Of a stretch of 64,000 nt of DNA, positions 42,170 through 51,757 are shown one piece after another. The stretch spans positions 40,672-104,671 of the forward strand of contig JAEWGW010000031.1 in assembly GCA_023388055.1 (NCBI GenBank), in the 5' to 3' direction. This DNA comes from Bacillota bacterium. GTDB taxonomy: Bacteria; Bacillota; Bacilli; Paenibacillales; NBRC-103111. Below the pieces are notes generated by a model that had not been told where the DNA came from, ran no database searches, and saw only the letters and a program-made list of their open reading frames with translations. Position 1 is the stretch's first letter, and the number at the start of each line of letters is the position of its first letter. The position numbers and the translations under genes were made by a program.

Positions 42170-43633
42170 TCAAAAATGAATGGTAAAACGCATACCTTCC
42201 GGATAAGTCATCGGCTCAAAACGGTAATTCAATTCCAGACGTTTCAATATCGTCTCTACAATGTAAAGTCCAAGTCCGTTGCCTCCCGTCTCCCGGCTGC
42301 GGGAAGCATCAGGACGGTAAAAGGGTTCATAAAGCCGGGGGATCTGCTCTTCTGTAATGGGGACACATTCATTCTCTACAATAAGGCTCCTCCCTTTGCA
42401 ATATACGGAGAATCCTCCCCCTGGCGGAGTATACAGAATGGCGTTGGAAAAAATATTGGACAGGGCCTCTCCCAGCAGCTCCAGGGGTGCTGTTACGGAA
42501 AAGGATGCGCTCCAGTCGATATAAAGCTGGAGTCCCCTGGCGCGAGCAAGAATGATGTACGGCTCCAGGATTCTCGTGCAAAAGATTTCGACACTTTCAG
42601 TAATGTACGGTTCTGATCTTGCTTCAAGACGCGTGGCATCCAGAATATGACGGAGCTTCTCCGACAAGCTGTCCACCAGCTCCTTGCACTTCGGAAGCCA
42701 TTGAGCGTGGTCCTTATATTTTCCGATGCCAAGAATCATGTTATCCATAATAACGCTGACCGCCGTTGCCGGTGTCTTCAGTTCATGGGAGGCAGCCCGG
42801 AGGAAATCCGTTTTTTCTTTTTCTGCAGCCGCAATTTTTTTCAGCTCCGCTTCAAGGGAATCTATGGTGCTTAGCAGATTATGATAAAGTCCGTTCACAT
42901 TTTCGGCAAGGTTTCCAATTTCATCCTTGGAGGTAATGGGGCATAGCGCCTCCCGCTCAAGCAGGGTCATACGGCGGGTTACCTCAGACATCGCCTTGAT
43001 GGGACGGGTGATTGCCCGGGCGTACAGGAGTGAAAATACGATGGCAAGTACGACACACAGGAGAATAGAGATAGGCAGCAGCGACAAAATGACACCAACA
43101 GCCTCTTCAACAGGAGCCAGTGTCATGGATAGGGTCAGTGTACCCGATTCTTCCCCCATAGTGAAGCTGCGCTGCGCCTTGAGGGTTTGCGCCAGATTGT
43201 AGTCCGGAGATGCGCTCCCTCCCGAAACTGTCGCGATGCCGCTTTGCACGCTGTTGCTGTCAATCGTGACCGTATTTACAGACGATTCGGTATTCTCAGG
43301 AGCCGAGTTGGGTGCGACCGTCACATACGTAGCTACCTTTCCCTCCGACTTCCAACCATTGCTCCATACGATAAGTGCATATTTTTCCCCGCCAACCTCA
43401 ATGACAATATTTGTCTGTCCACTTACAGCAAAGCTTCCCATAAGACCGGAAATCTCTTCGCGTTTTGCCGCTTCCAACTGCTGTGCCAGTTGATCCGCTT
43501 GTAACGTCAGAGCCGATTGCTTCTGTTTTGTATAGACCCCCGGCATCAGGGTATAGATGAGTCCATTAGCAAGCAAAGCAATGAACACCAGCAAGGCCAG
43601 CGTATAAAAAAACGTTTTCGGGAAAATCTTCAT
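42170..43633 (-). CDS. Sensor histidine kinase of the M1-peptidase ABC locus
   Basis: 487 residues from ATG 43633, overlapping the regulator stop as ATGA with GGAGG 7 nt upstream. Two helices (about 8-30 and 180-205) bracket an extracellular sensor of about 150 residues. HAMP, His in RAASHELKTPATAVSVIMDN, N box ALSNIFSNAILYT, G box GGNGLGLYIV. It is paired with the preceding regulator and, across the hairpin, with the ABC genes. Confidence 0.92.
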   Translation of the reverse strand: MKIFPKTFFYTLALLVFIALLANGLIYTLMPGVYTKQKQSALTLQADQLAQQLEAAKREEISGLMGSFAVSGQTNIVIEVGGEKYALIVWSNGWKSEGKVATYVTVAPNSAPENTESSVNTVTIDSNSVQSGIATVSGGSASPDYNLAQTLKAQRSFTMGEESGTLTLSMTLAPVEEAVGVILSLLPISILLCVVLAIVFSLLYARAITRPIKAMSEVTRRMTLLEREALCPITSKDEIGNLAENVNGLYHNLLSTIDSLEAELKKIAAAEKEKTDFLRAASHELKTPATAVSVIMDNMILGIGKYKDHAQWLPKCKELVDSLSEKLRHILDATRLEARSEPYITESVEIFCTRILEPYIILARARGLQLYIDWSASFSVTAPLELLGEALSNIFSNAILYTPPGGGFSVYCKGRSLIVENECVPITEEQIPRLYEPFYRPDASRSRETGGNGLGLYIVETILKRLELNYRFEPMTYPEGMRFTIHF

Positions 43634-44292
43634 CGATCTTCCTCCAGCTTGTAGCCCACCCCGGTCACAGTGATAATACAATCCAGATTCAGCTTTTTCC
43701 GTAAATTCTTAATATGGGAATCTACCGTCCGGTCAAAAACAGGCTTATCATCTCCCCACAGCTCATCCAAAATACGCGTGCGTGTCAGCACCCTTCCCCT
43801 GTATTCTACCAGAAGCCGCAGCACCATAATTTCTCTGGGAGTAACATCAATAGAACCATCCGGTCCTTCGGCAGTGTAGCCGGTAAAATCTACCGTCACG
43901 TTTTTGTAGCGCCATTGATGGGACGCATCGGGGTATTTGCCCCGTCGGAGCAGCGCCTCCACACGCTTTCCAAGCAGCACGATAGAAAACGGCTTGGTGA
44001 CGTAATCATCCGCCATCCCGTCAAAGCTGGCCACCTGCGTATATTCATCTCCGATAGCAGTAAGCATCATAACCGGCACACCGCTCACCTTGCGCAATTC
44101 GTGCAGCACGGCCAGTCCGGTCAGGCGGGGAAGCATAACATCCAGCATAATGAGATCAAACGCATCCCGCTTCGCATAGTCCAAGGCTTGTACACCGTCA
44201 TACGCGGAACATACGTCATATCCCGCTTCTTTAAAATATTCGCAAATCCCGTCACTGGTATCCTTGTCATCTTCAACAACAAGAAGCTTCAT
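43630..44292 (-). CDS. OmpR-family response regulator
   Basis: 220 residues. Receiver with E7-D8-D9, phospho-acceptor D51 (IMLDVMLPRLTG) and TKPFSIVLLGKRVEALLRR. The winged helix contains TVDSHIKNLRKKL and ends VTGVGYKLEEDR. First gene of the operon; GGTGG upstream of ATG 44292. A TATAAT lies at the 3' edge of the preceding terminator, so promoter and terminator may overlap. Confidence 0.92.
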   Translation of the reverse strand: MKLLVVEDDKDTSDGICEYFKEAGYDVCSAYDGVQALDYAKRDAFDLIMLDVMLPRLTGLAVLHELRKVSGVPVMMLTAIGDEYTQVASFDGMADDYVTKPFSIVLLGKRVEALLRRGKYPDASHQWRYKNVTVDFTGYTAEGPDGSIDVTPREIMVLRLLVEYRGRVLTRTRILDELWGDDKPVFDRTVDSHIKNLRKKLNLDCIITVTGVGYKLEEDR

Positions 44293-44352
44293 AGAAAATC
44301 ACCACCAATCTGATGTTAACCTTACCATGTGTAGCTATTATGAATTATACGA

Positions 44353-44390
44353 AAAACGGAAGCCTCCGTCACTCCTGAGACTTCCGTTTT
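44353..44390 (-). terminator. Intrinsic terminator of the second importer operon
   Basis: Perfect 10-bp stem AAAACGGAAG / CTTCCGTTTT with T run at its 3' side on the minus strand, 22 bp after the solute-binding protein stop. The A tract on the other side makes it usable in both directions. Confidence 0.88.
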
Positions 44391-44412
44391 AATTACAGGC
44401 TAACCTGTAAAT

Positions 44413-45990
44413 CTATTTATGATTTGCTTTTTTCCAGGCGTCCAGCTGCTTTTGTACCTCCTCCACAATTTTCTTATGACCGGAGCTGTCGATCTTCTCG
44501 TTGCGCTCCTTCAGGACCTTCACCGGATCTACTGAGCCTGTACGCAGAATATCACGGTACTGCTGCTCGATGGTGCTGTAAGAAGCAACCTCGGTTTTGA
44601 CCGGGTCAGGATCGAAGGTAAACCCCAGCAGAGGCGACTGCTCTGCCGTTTCATTGAATTTGACATACTCCTGGTACTTGTTATCCACCTCGTTATCCAG
44701 CAGATAATTGACCAATTGGTTGCCCACCATCCAGGAATTCCCCGGACTGTAGCCGGAATCGGCAGTCAGCTTGATTTTGTTATCGGACAGCTTGGTGTAA
44801 TGTTTGCCTTCCACGCCGTACACAATCGTATTGAGGAATTCCTTATCCGTATAGAGCAGGTTCAGCACCATCATCGCGCGGGCCGGGTCCTTGGAGGAAC
44901 GGGCTATGGCCAACTGCGAGCCGGTAGCCGCTGAGGTTGTGACAAGGGGTTGCTGCGCCGTCACCACCTCCCACTCGAAATACTCAGGTCCCTTGCCGCT
45001 TGTATTCTTGATGCGCAACGCTTCTGCACGTCCCGGAGAAATCGTGGTGGTCATAAACCACAGCTTCCCCGCCCCTCTCACATCATCAATCTTTTCTTGA
45101 GTGGTCGGCGCATTTTTGTTCAGATAACCCTTGGTGTACCAATCATAGAGCAGCTGATACTTCTCCAAGTCAATTTTTTGATACTCCTCTTTTGTGATGG
45201 AGATAACAGGACCGCCCTGTAGAGTATGGTTGACATATGCCCCATTGCCCAATTCCTGGTAGCCGTAATCCTGTACCCAATCAACCAAGGAATCCTGCTT
45301 GTTGGAATAAGCAGGGTACATATCCGGCTCCTTCTCCTTTATAATCTTCAGGAATGGCTCCACATCTTGAAGATTTTTCACCGACTTAACGTTAAAGCCA
45401 TACTTTTCCACGATATCCTTACGGAAGGCAAAACCCCTGCCCTGGGACAGCTCCTTGTTGGTTGGAACCGCATACAATTTTCCATTCAGCACAGGTCCCT
45501 TTAAAAATGTAGGGTTGATGGTTTCGCTGATCCCTTTTCCGTATTTAGCCAGCAGATTGCCGTGTTTTGCCAGAGCTCCATCATTTAAAGCAAGATAGGC
45601 GCCTTTTGCCGCATTGGAGAAGAACGAGGTCCAGTCCGGTGCGAAGAGCAGGTCCATGGGCTCTCCCGTCTGCAGCATCAGATTCGTCTTTTCTTTAAAG
45701 GCTCCCCAATCTATATAATTCAATTTAACGGATGTGTTCGGCAGCTTTTTGGCCAAGAGCTCCTTTAGCCTCTGTTCAACAACAGGCTGGTCCTTCTGTG
45801 GTGAGCCGGGGAAATACATGGATACCGTATACGGCTCAAGCCCCTGTACTGCGCTTTTATCAGGCGAGTCCGTTGTCTTATCCGGGTTTGCGCTGTTCGT
45901 GTCATTGTTCCCGTTGCCGCAGGCTGACAATGTCATTGCAGCAGCTAAGCTTAGTCCCAGCAGCAGATGAGGCATCTTGCTTGTTTTCAA
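44413..45990 (-). CDS. Extracellular solute-binding lipoprotein of second carbohydrate importer
   Basis: 525 residues from TTG 45990 (GGAGGGG 8 nt upstream). Lipoprotein signal with lipobox LSAC at about residue 24, then an Asn/Asp/Thr-rich linker. The mature protein is a large type 1 binding fold, with a DUF3502-like C-terminal half (KFNETAEQSPLLGFTFDPDP, then repeated Glu/Arg/Asp helices ending QLDAWKKANHK). It is last in the order permease, permease, lipoprotein. No ATPase gene adjacent. Confidence 0.93.
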   Translation of the reverse strand: MKTSKMPHLLLGLSLAAAMTLSACGNGNNDTNSANPDKTTDSPDKSAVQGLEPYTVSMYFPGSPQKDQPVVEQRLKELLAKKLPNTSVKLNYIDWGAFKEKTNLMLQTGEPMDLLFAPDWTSFFSNAAKGAYLALNDGALAKHGNLLAKYGKGISETINPTFLKGPVLNGKLYAVPTNKELSQGRGFAFRKDIVEKYGFNVKSVKNLQDVEPFLKIIKEKEPDMYPAYSNKQDSLVDWVQDYGYQELGNGAYVNHTLQGGPVISITKEEYQKIDLEKYQLLYDWYTKGYLNKNAPTTQEKIDDVRGAGKLWFMTTTISPGRAEALRIKNTSGKGPEYFEWEVVTAQQPLVTTSAATGSQLAIARSSKDPARAMMVLNLLYTDKEFLNTIVYGVEGKHYTKLSDNKIKLTADSGYSPGNSWMVGNQLVNYLLDNEVDNKYQEYVKFNETAEQSPLLGFTFDPDPVKTEVASYSTIEQQYRDILRTGSVDPVKVLKERNEKIDSSGHKKIVEEVQKQLDAWKKANHK

Positions 45991-46011
45991 TAGTAACCCC
46001 TCCGATTTCTG

Positions 46012-46070
46012 TTAAACGTATGTGTCAGCTTCCTCTTAAACGCATGTGTATGCCAACCGGGCGTCCCCGG
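46012..46070 (-). other. Direct repeat and short hairpin between permease and lipoprotein genes
   Basis: TTAAACGTATGTGT (46012-46025) is repeated 24 bp further as TTAAACGCATGTGT (46036-46049), plus-strand reading. CCGGG-CGTC-CCCGG (46057-46070) forms a compact stem just after the permease stop. It may end or protect part of the transcripts; no T run is present. Confidence 0.4.
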
Positions 46071-46072
46071 GA

Positions 46073-46987
46073 TTAGCCCTTGACGGAGCCAACGGTAAGT
46101 CCCTGAATGAAATACCGCTGAAAGAAAGGATAAGCCAGTATGATAGGACCGATACCCACCACAACCATTGCCATTCTCAGCGTTTCCCCGGGCAGGTCCT
46201 GCATCATCACCTTTACCTGGGTAACCTGGCTCATCTGATCCTTAATAAACTGCACATCGTTCATAACCTTCACCATCAGATACTGTAACGGGAGCTTGTT
46301 GGGATCATTGATAAAAAGCAGCGCATTGAACCAATCATTCCAGTAATTAATGGTACTGAACAGCGCGACCGTCGCCAATACAGGCAGGGACAGCGGGAGG
46401 ATGATCCGGGCAAAGATAAGCAGCTCTCCAGCTCCGTCGATTTTGGCTGATTCCAGAATAGCAGGATGGATGGTGGTCTGAAAGAAGGTCTTCATCACAA
46501 TCACATAAAACGGCATCATCAACAGCGGAAGCAGTAGTGCGTAGTACGTATCATTCAGATGCAGCACTCTGGAATAAACCAGATAACGGGTAACCGTTCC
46601 CCCATTGAAGAGCATAACAAACACCAGAACGAATGTGAAAATTTTCCGGTATGGAAGATCGGTTCTTGATAATGGATAAGCATATAGGCTCATGATCAGC
46701 AGGTTGAGCAGCGTTCCGGTTACCGTAAGCCCAATGCTGACTCCATAAGCATGAGCAATGGTGGAAAAATCCTTGAACAAGAAGGTATAAGCACTGACCG
46801 ACCAGCTTCCGGGCCAGAACCGGTATCCGTTCTCCAGTATGGATGACTCGCTTGTTAGCGATACTGCAATAACCAGGACCAAGGGAATGATGCACGCCAG
46901 AGAAAACAGAATGAAAAATAGTTGGATGAACAAACGGGCAGCGGGCGGTGCAATGTTTTCCCGTCCAGATAGCGTGTGTGCTGACAT
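46073..46987 (-). CDS. Carbohydrate ABC importer permease, YtcP/MalG type (second locus)
   Basis: 304 residues. Six helices; EAA loop ESAKIDGAGELLIFARIILPLSLP near residue 195; C-terminal GSVKG tail. AAAAGGAG about 10 nt upstream fixes ATG 46987, 17 bp after the LplB-type permease stop. Forms the pore with that protein. Confidence 0.94.
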   Translation of the reverse strand: MSAHTLSGRENIAPPAARLFIQLFFILFSLACIIPLVLVIAVSLTSESSILENGYRFWPGSWSVSAYTFLFKDFSTIAHAYGVSIGLTVTGTLLNLLIMSLYAYPLSRTDLPYRKIFTFVLVFVMLFNGGTVTRYLVYSRVLHLNDTYYALLLPLLMMPFYVIVMKTFFQTTIHPAILESAKIDGAGELLIFARIILPLSLPVLATVALFSTINYWNDWFNALLFINDPNKLPLQYLMVKVMNDVQFIKDQMSQVTQVKVMMQDLPGETLRMAMVVVGIGPIILAYPFFQRYFIQGLTVGSVKG

Positions 46988-47004
46988 GTCGGCGCTCCTT
47001 TTGT

Positions 47005-47997
47005 TTAGAATAACGCATCTTCCTTACTGATCCTGCGTACCAAAGCATTGGAGCCAATGACCATGGCAAAGCCCACAATGGACTGGACAAGGGCTGCCGC
47101 GGCGGACATACCGATATCATTCAGATTCATCAGCGCACGGTACACAAAGGTGTCAATGACATCACTGGTCTGGTAAAGCATGCCCGAATTCAGGGTCACC
47201 TGATAGAAGAGGCCGAAGTCCGATACAAGGATATTCCCCAGAGACAGCAGCATCATAATAATGATAAGGGGCTTCAGCATGGGAAGTGTGATGCTGAAGG
47301 CCTGCCTCCATCGTCCGGCCCCGTCGATCACCGCCGCCTCGTAATACTCGGAATCAATGCCCGCAATGCCAGCAATATAGACGATGGAATTGTAGCCGAT
47401 GCCCTTCCACAGGGTGATGAGGATAAAGATAAGCGGCCAATAAGCGGGTGAGGCATACCAGTTCACCTCCGGGAGTCCCAGCGAAGAGCGCACGACGTTC
47501 AGGAAACCTCCCTCCGGACTTAGAAAGGCGAGCACCAAATAACTGACCACGACCATGGAGAGAAAGTAAGGGAGAATCATGATACTTTGATACAACTTAG
47601 CCAGCACCTTGGTCCGAAGCTCGTTGAACAATATGGCTACAGCCAAGGCAAAAACCATCGTCAGGGAGATAAAAGCAACACTATACAAAACGGTATTCCG
47701 TGCTGCCCGGATCGCATCAAGGTTGCTGAAGAGGAATTCAAAGTTTCGGAAGCCGATCCACGGACTTCCGAAGAGTCCATCCACATAATTGATATCCTTG
47801 AAGGCGATAAATACCCCGAAAATCGGAAGATAGTTATTCAAAAGCAGAACAAGCAGCCCCGGAATAAACATCATATACAGCACCTTATACATGTTGAGTG
47901 TCCGCAGAAGCCGCCGGCTCTTAGCTGGCTTTGCCCGGGCATATTTCTTGATTCGTTCAGCCGGTATAGTCCCGGTGCCTGAAGCGGGATGGTTCAT
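47005..47997 (-). CDS. Carbohydrate ABC importer permease, LplB type (second locus)
   Basis: 330 residues. A basic N-terminus of about 35 residues precedes six helices. The EAA loop is EAAVIDGAGRWRQAFSITLPML near residue 228. AAAGGAGG 8 nt upstream fixes ATG 47997. First gene of the importer operon; a dedicated promoter with AraC-type repeats (48044-48105) sits between it and the terminator of the kinase gene. Confidence 0.94.
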   Translation of the reverse strand: MNHPASGTGTIPAERIKKYARAKPAKSRRLLRTLNMYKVLYMMFIPGLLVLLLNNYLPIFGVFIAFKDINYVDGLFGSPWIGFRNFEFLFSNLDAIRAARNTVLYSVAFISLTMVFALAVAILFNELRTKVLAKLYQSIMILPYFLSMVVVSYLVLAFLSPEGGFLNVVRSSLGLPEVNWYASPAYWPLIFILITLWKGIGYNSIVYIAGIAGIDSEYYEAAVIDGAGRWRQAFSITLPMLKPLIIIMMLLSLGNILVSDFGLFYQVTLNSGMLYQTSDVIDTFVYRALMNLNDIGMSAAAALVQSIVGFAMVIGSNALVRRISKEDALF

Positions 47998-48043
47998 GTA
48001 AGCGCCTCCTTTCGCTAGCAGTATGGGGTTGTTGGTTATCTTT

Positions 48044-48105
48044 ATTATAGAAGCGGAGGAACAGGGTGACGATGACGGGTATATTCATTATTGTGACTGA
48101 TATTC
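48044..48105 (-). promoter_or_regulatory. Second importer promoter with AraC-type 21-bp direct repeats
   Basis: Minus-strand TATAAT (48049-48044), 17 bp, poor -35 TCGTCA (48072-48067). TGAC.G.TAT (plus reading) starts at 48073, touching the -35, and again at 48094, 21 bp away. The repeats share sequence with those at 56474-56506 in front of the secreted enzyme. Confidence 0.75.
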
Positions 48106-48119
48106 CTAAAAGGAAGGAT

Positions 48120-48152
48120 AAAAAAACAGACTCCCGGTTGACGGAAGTCTGT
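48120..48152 (-). terminator. Intrinsic terminator of the two-component operon
   Basis: Minus-strand ACAGACT.CC / GG.AGTCTGT stem (48152-48126) followed by TTTTTTT, immediately after the kinase stop at 48153. It separates kinase transcription from the importer promoter. Confidence 0.92.
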
Positions 48153-49895
48153 CTATAGAGGTTCGGGCTCGGACGGGGGGAATGGCAAATGAATCTCCGC
48201 CCGTGTTCCTCCGCCAAGACGCAAGGAGTACACAATTCCGTAGGACGGGCCAAAATGCAGCTTGATCCTGCGGTCTACGTTGCGGATGCCGTAGCCCTCT
48301 CCTTCTCCGTTAATCATCTGCCGGTGGAGAGTCTCCGGGTCGGCGGGCTTAAAGCCGTTATCCTCTATTACGAAAATAAAAACGGCTTCCTGCCGGTAAG
48401 CGCGAATCCACATCTCCCCCTCACCGTCCATCTTGCCGATTCCGTGCAAAATGGCATTTTCGGCTATCGGCTGCAGAATGACCTTGGGGGTAATCCCATC
48501 CAATACATCCTCGCTGATATCCCAGTGTACCTGGAAGGATTCCTGATAACGCTGCATTTGCAGACGGATATACGCCTGGATGTGCTGAATCTCCTCCCGT
48601 ACGGTCACAAGCTCCTTGCCCCGGCTGAGGCCGATCCGCAGCAAGGAAGACAGGTCCTTGACCATACGCGCCAGCTCGGGCGCATCCCTGTCAATGGCGG
48701 ACCAATAAATCGAATCCAGCGTATTGTACAGCAAATGCGGTGTAATCTGGGTATGCAGCGTAATAAGCTCCATCTCCTGATGCTTCATCTCCAGCAGATA
48801 CCTCTCCTCCACCATCTGGTTTACCCGGTGGGTCATACGCTGGAAGGAGCCGTACATTTTGCCGATTTCATCGTTGCGGGACAGCATGGTACTAAGGCTG
48901 AAGGTGGTTCCCGGCTCATATTTCTCGGTAATGCGGGACAGCTTGTTCAGCGGATGGAGGATGAGCCGCAGGAGGTACACCAGGTAACCCAGCACGAACA
49001 GGAAACAAAGCACCATCATGAACAGCAGCATCTTCTGATAGTCCGCCTGCTCCCCGATGATCATACGCTCCGGCACCTCATAAATCAGGCGTATCCGAAA
49101 GGTCTGGTTGTATGCTACCGTAAACAGCATGTCGTTGCCGTTCCACTTTTCCAGTGCGTACTCATCCTTGGCGCTTTTCATTTTCCGGGGAAGCTCAATT
49201 GTGCTGCCAAGCTGCAGGTCCGGCACGGAGGCCAAGGCTTCGAAGCGTTCATTCACCAGAATGCTCCGGGTTTCGGGGGGGATTTGTGAATCCCAGATAT
49301 CATTGAACAGCAGCGTCTCCAGATGGGTTACATACAGCACACCCAATACGCGTGATGAGCTATGAGGGTCCATAATGGCGCGGATGTAGCATACTGTCGG
49401 GCCGCCGGAATCACTCAGCGGGACTATGCGAAGGATTCCGCTGCCCCCCATGGCTGCCGCTTCCTCATAATAGTCGGGGAGTGTGGCGGGTACGGTATAG
49501 ATCAGCCCGGATTTCTTGCCGGAGTCAAGTGTATATTCCGGCACCTGACCGGTTAACGGCACGAACAGGGCATACCGCGTTCCGTCCAGTGTATAGTCGG
49601 AAATCAAGTCGCTGACCGCGTTGTATTCAGACAGATTGGAGATCGTCTGCGGATCAATGGGCTTTTTGGCCGTTTCAATAAAATGCTCCTCAATAAATTT
49701 CAGCGTCTTCTCGTTCATGTTGTATAGGGTACGCTCGACTGTAATGGCGTTCTGCTTGACCAGCCGGAACATGGTCAGGCTGACCTGCTCCTTGGTCATC
49801 TCCTGGGACTTCCGAACAGAGAATCCGCCTACGATCAGGAAGGGAACGACGATAAAGGCAAGAAACGACGAAATCACCTTATGCTTGAGCTGCAT
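48153..49895 (-). CDS. YesM-type sensor histidine kinase (second locus)
   Basis: 580 residues. Helices at about 8-28 and 280-305, large extracellular sensor (dCache-like length). HAMP, then LHTQITPHLLYNTLDSIYW as the phospho-acceptor region, and an ATPase domain with GYGIRNVDRRIKLHFG. AGGAGG about 12 nt upstream. It follows its response regulator by 85 bp; a terminator follows at once. Confidence 0.93.
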   Translation of the reverse strand: MQLKHKVISSFLAFIVVPFLIVGGFSVRKSQEMTKEQVSLTMFRLVKQNAITVERTLYNMNEKTLKFIEEHFIETAKKPIDPQTISNLSEYNAVSDLISDYTLDGTRYALFVPLTGQVPEYTLDSGKKSGLIYTVPATLPDYYEEAAAMGGSGILRIVPLSDSGGPTVCYIRAIMDPHSSSRVLGVLYVTHLETLLFNDIWDSQIPPETRSILVNERFEALASVPDLQLGSTIELPRKMKSAKDEYALEKWNGNDMLFTVAYNQTFRIRLIYEVPERMIIGEQADYQKMLLFMMVLCFLFVLGYLVYLLRLILHPLNKLSRITEKYEPGTTFSLSTMLSRNDEIGKMYGSFQRMTHRVNQMVEERYLLEMKHQEMELITLHTQITPHLLYNTLDSIYWSAIDRDAPELARMVKDLSSLLRIGLSRGKELVTVREEIQHIQAYIRLQMQRYQESFQVHWDISEDVLDGITPKVILQPIAENAILHGIGKMDGEGEMWIRAYRQEAVFIFVIEDNGFKPADPETLHRQMINGEGEGYGIRNVDRRIKLHFGPSYGIVYSLRLGGGTRAEIHLPFPPSEPEPL

Positions 49896-49980
49896 GCTGC
49901 ATAACCCCCTCCTGTGACTCCGCCGTTTCGTCTGTGTGCCTCTACCCTGCGATGAACAATTCCTGCCGACTCATACATGA

Positions 49981-51615
49981 CTATTTCCGGTATTCTGCCG
50001 GACTGACGCCATAATATTTTTTGAACACTCTGCTGAAATGCTCCGGGGATTCGTATCCGATCATCTCTGCAATCTCATACCGCTTCTTATCACTATGTTC
50101 CAACAGCCGCTTGGCTTCCTCCATCCGGATTTCCGTCAGATAATCCCACAAATTTCTGTCTGTTGATTTCTTGAACAGATAGCTGAAATAATTGGGACTC
50201 AGATGTACCTCACGAGCAACATCCTGAAGCTTGAGCCCTTTGTTCGCGTAAGAGCCGCGGATGAATTGGATCGCCTTCATCACCGTGGAATTTTCACGGC
50301 GCGTGTTTCCTGTGATAATCATGCTGGCCAGGGCGGCCAAGTAATCTCGGATTTCTTCGCGACGGCCCGGCGAAGCGAGCACTAAAGCCAAGGAATGCGG
50401 TTCCTTCGGCCGTTCCTCCTCCTCTAATACATCGCGGTATTCGGACAACAGACCATGCAGGCAATAGGCTGCTTGCAGCAAACAGCCTGCATGCTGGTCC
50501 TCCGGCATATCCATGCTTACGAGGCTCTGGAGCAGTCCGTCGGCAATTTCCACCGCCCGGGAGGAATCTGACAGCTTCCGAATTTCCTTGACCATCCCGC
50601 TCAGCTGCTGCTGCCAGGAAATCATGAGCTTATCCAGGCGGCTCTCCAAATCACCGATGTAGTAAACATTCAGATCCAGCCAACCCTTCCCCCGGGTCTC
50701 CAAGGCCTCCTTCGCTTCCTTGTATAGAGCGGGAATCATGTTGGGCTCTTTGTGGAAACGACTGATCCCGATTGAGCTTTTTATTTGAAGATAGTTGGAT
50801 ATATTCCCATAGATGCTCCGGGCCAGCAGCTGGATTTGGGCGGCTGCTTCCTCACCCCAGGCTCGGTATTCCTGCTCGCTGACGGATAAAATACTGATAA
50901 GTCCCTCATGCATCCCATAGAAGCTGAAGGCATCCCAGCTCCCTGTGGTTTCCTGAATGATATTCAGGGCTGCAAAGGAAAGCAGCTTCCGGTCCTTGAG
51001 GCTAAAGCGGGTATTCCGGCGGCTCCCGCCCTCATGGAGATCCAGCTCAGTTTTCAGCACGCAATAGTAAGGACCCGGCAACGAAATATCCAAATCCGTG
51101 AAAATGGCTTCCAATTCGCAGCTGTTCCACTCCATCCCGCCTTCGGCAAGCCATTCGTTCAGGATAATGGTGCGGGTAGTAACCAGCTGCTCCACGGCAT
51201 ATTTCTGGCGGACGCCATTCTCCATACTGCTTAAATAATCGGAGCGGCTTTTGCCCAGCACCTTGCCCACCGTAGTGCTCAGATGCTGGGACTCCACCGG
51301 CTTGATCAGGTAGTCCAACGCACCCAGACGCAGCGCCTGCTGAGCGTATTTGAAATCCTCATGTGCCGAAATGACGATGACCGGGATGCCGGGATGCTCC
51401 GAGAAAATGATCTCCATTAACTCGATTCCGTTCATCCCTCCCATCTGAATATCGGTTATGACCAAATCAAACTTATCCATCCGCAAATAATCAAGGGCCT
51501 CAAAGCCGTTTAACGCCGTCTCAGCACGGCTTATGCCCAACTCCGAACGAAGCAGAAACCGGCTGATCGCACCGCAAATCAGTGGCTCATCATCCACAAT
51601 CAGAACATGATACAT
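49981..51615 (-). CDS. AraC-type response regulator (second locus)
   Basis: 544 residues. Receiver domain with D8-D9 and phospho-acceptor D55 (LVITDIQMGGMNG), a central region of about 300 residues, and C-terminal AraC helix-turn-helices (LQDVAREVHLSPNYFSYLFKK, YEIAEMIGYESPEHFSRVFKK). GGAGG 7 nt upstream of ATG 51615. The best candidate to bind the shared TGAC repeats at 48073-48103 and 56474-56504. Confidence 0.93.
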   Translation of the reverse strand: MYHVLIVDDEPLICGAISRFLLRSELGISRAETALNGFEALDYLRMDKFDLVITDIQMGGMNGIELMEIIFSEHPGIPVIVISAHEDFKYAQQALRLGALDYLIKPVESQHLSTTVGKVLGKSRSDYLSSMENGVRQKYAVEQLVTTRTIILNEWLAEGGMEWNSCELEAIFTDLDISLPGPYYCVLKTELDLHEGGSRRNTRFSLKDRKLLSFAALNIIQETTGSWDAFSFYGMHEGLISILSVSEQEYRAWGEEAAAQIQLLARSIYGNISNYLQIKSSIGISRFHKEPNMIPALYKEAKEALETRGKGWLDLNVYYIGDLESRLDKLMISWQQQLSGMVKEIRKLSDSSRAVEIADGLLQSLVSMDMPEDQHAGCLLQAAYCLHGLLSEYRDVLEEEERPKEPHSLALVLASPGRREEIRDYLAALASMIITGNTRRENSTVMKAIQFIRGSYANKGLKLQDVAREVHLSPNYFSYLFKKSTDRNLWDYLTEIRMEEAKRLLEHSDKKRYEIAEMIGYESPEHFSRVFKKYYGVSPAEYRK

Positions 51616-51757
51616 GGGAATCCCTCCGGCAGCAGCCTTGTTTCTGTCAGTCTAATCCAGATGCTCTAGTCACCATGCTCCACCTCTTTATACCATACAA
51701 AAGGAATTCCGGCACGAAAGATTGGGATGATTCCCCACCTGCTTCGAAACCCGCCAT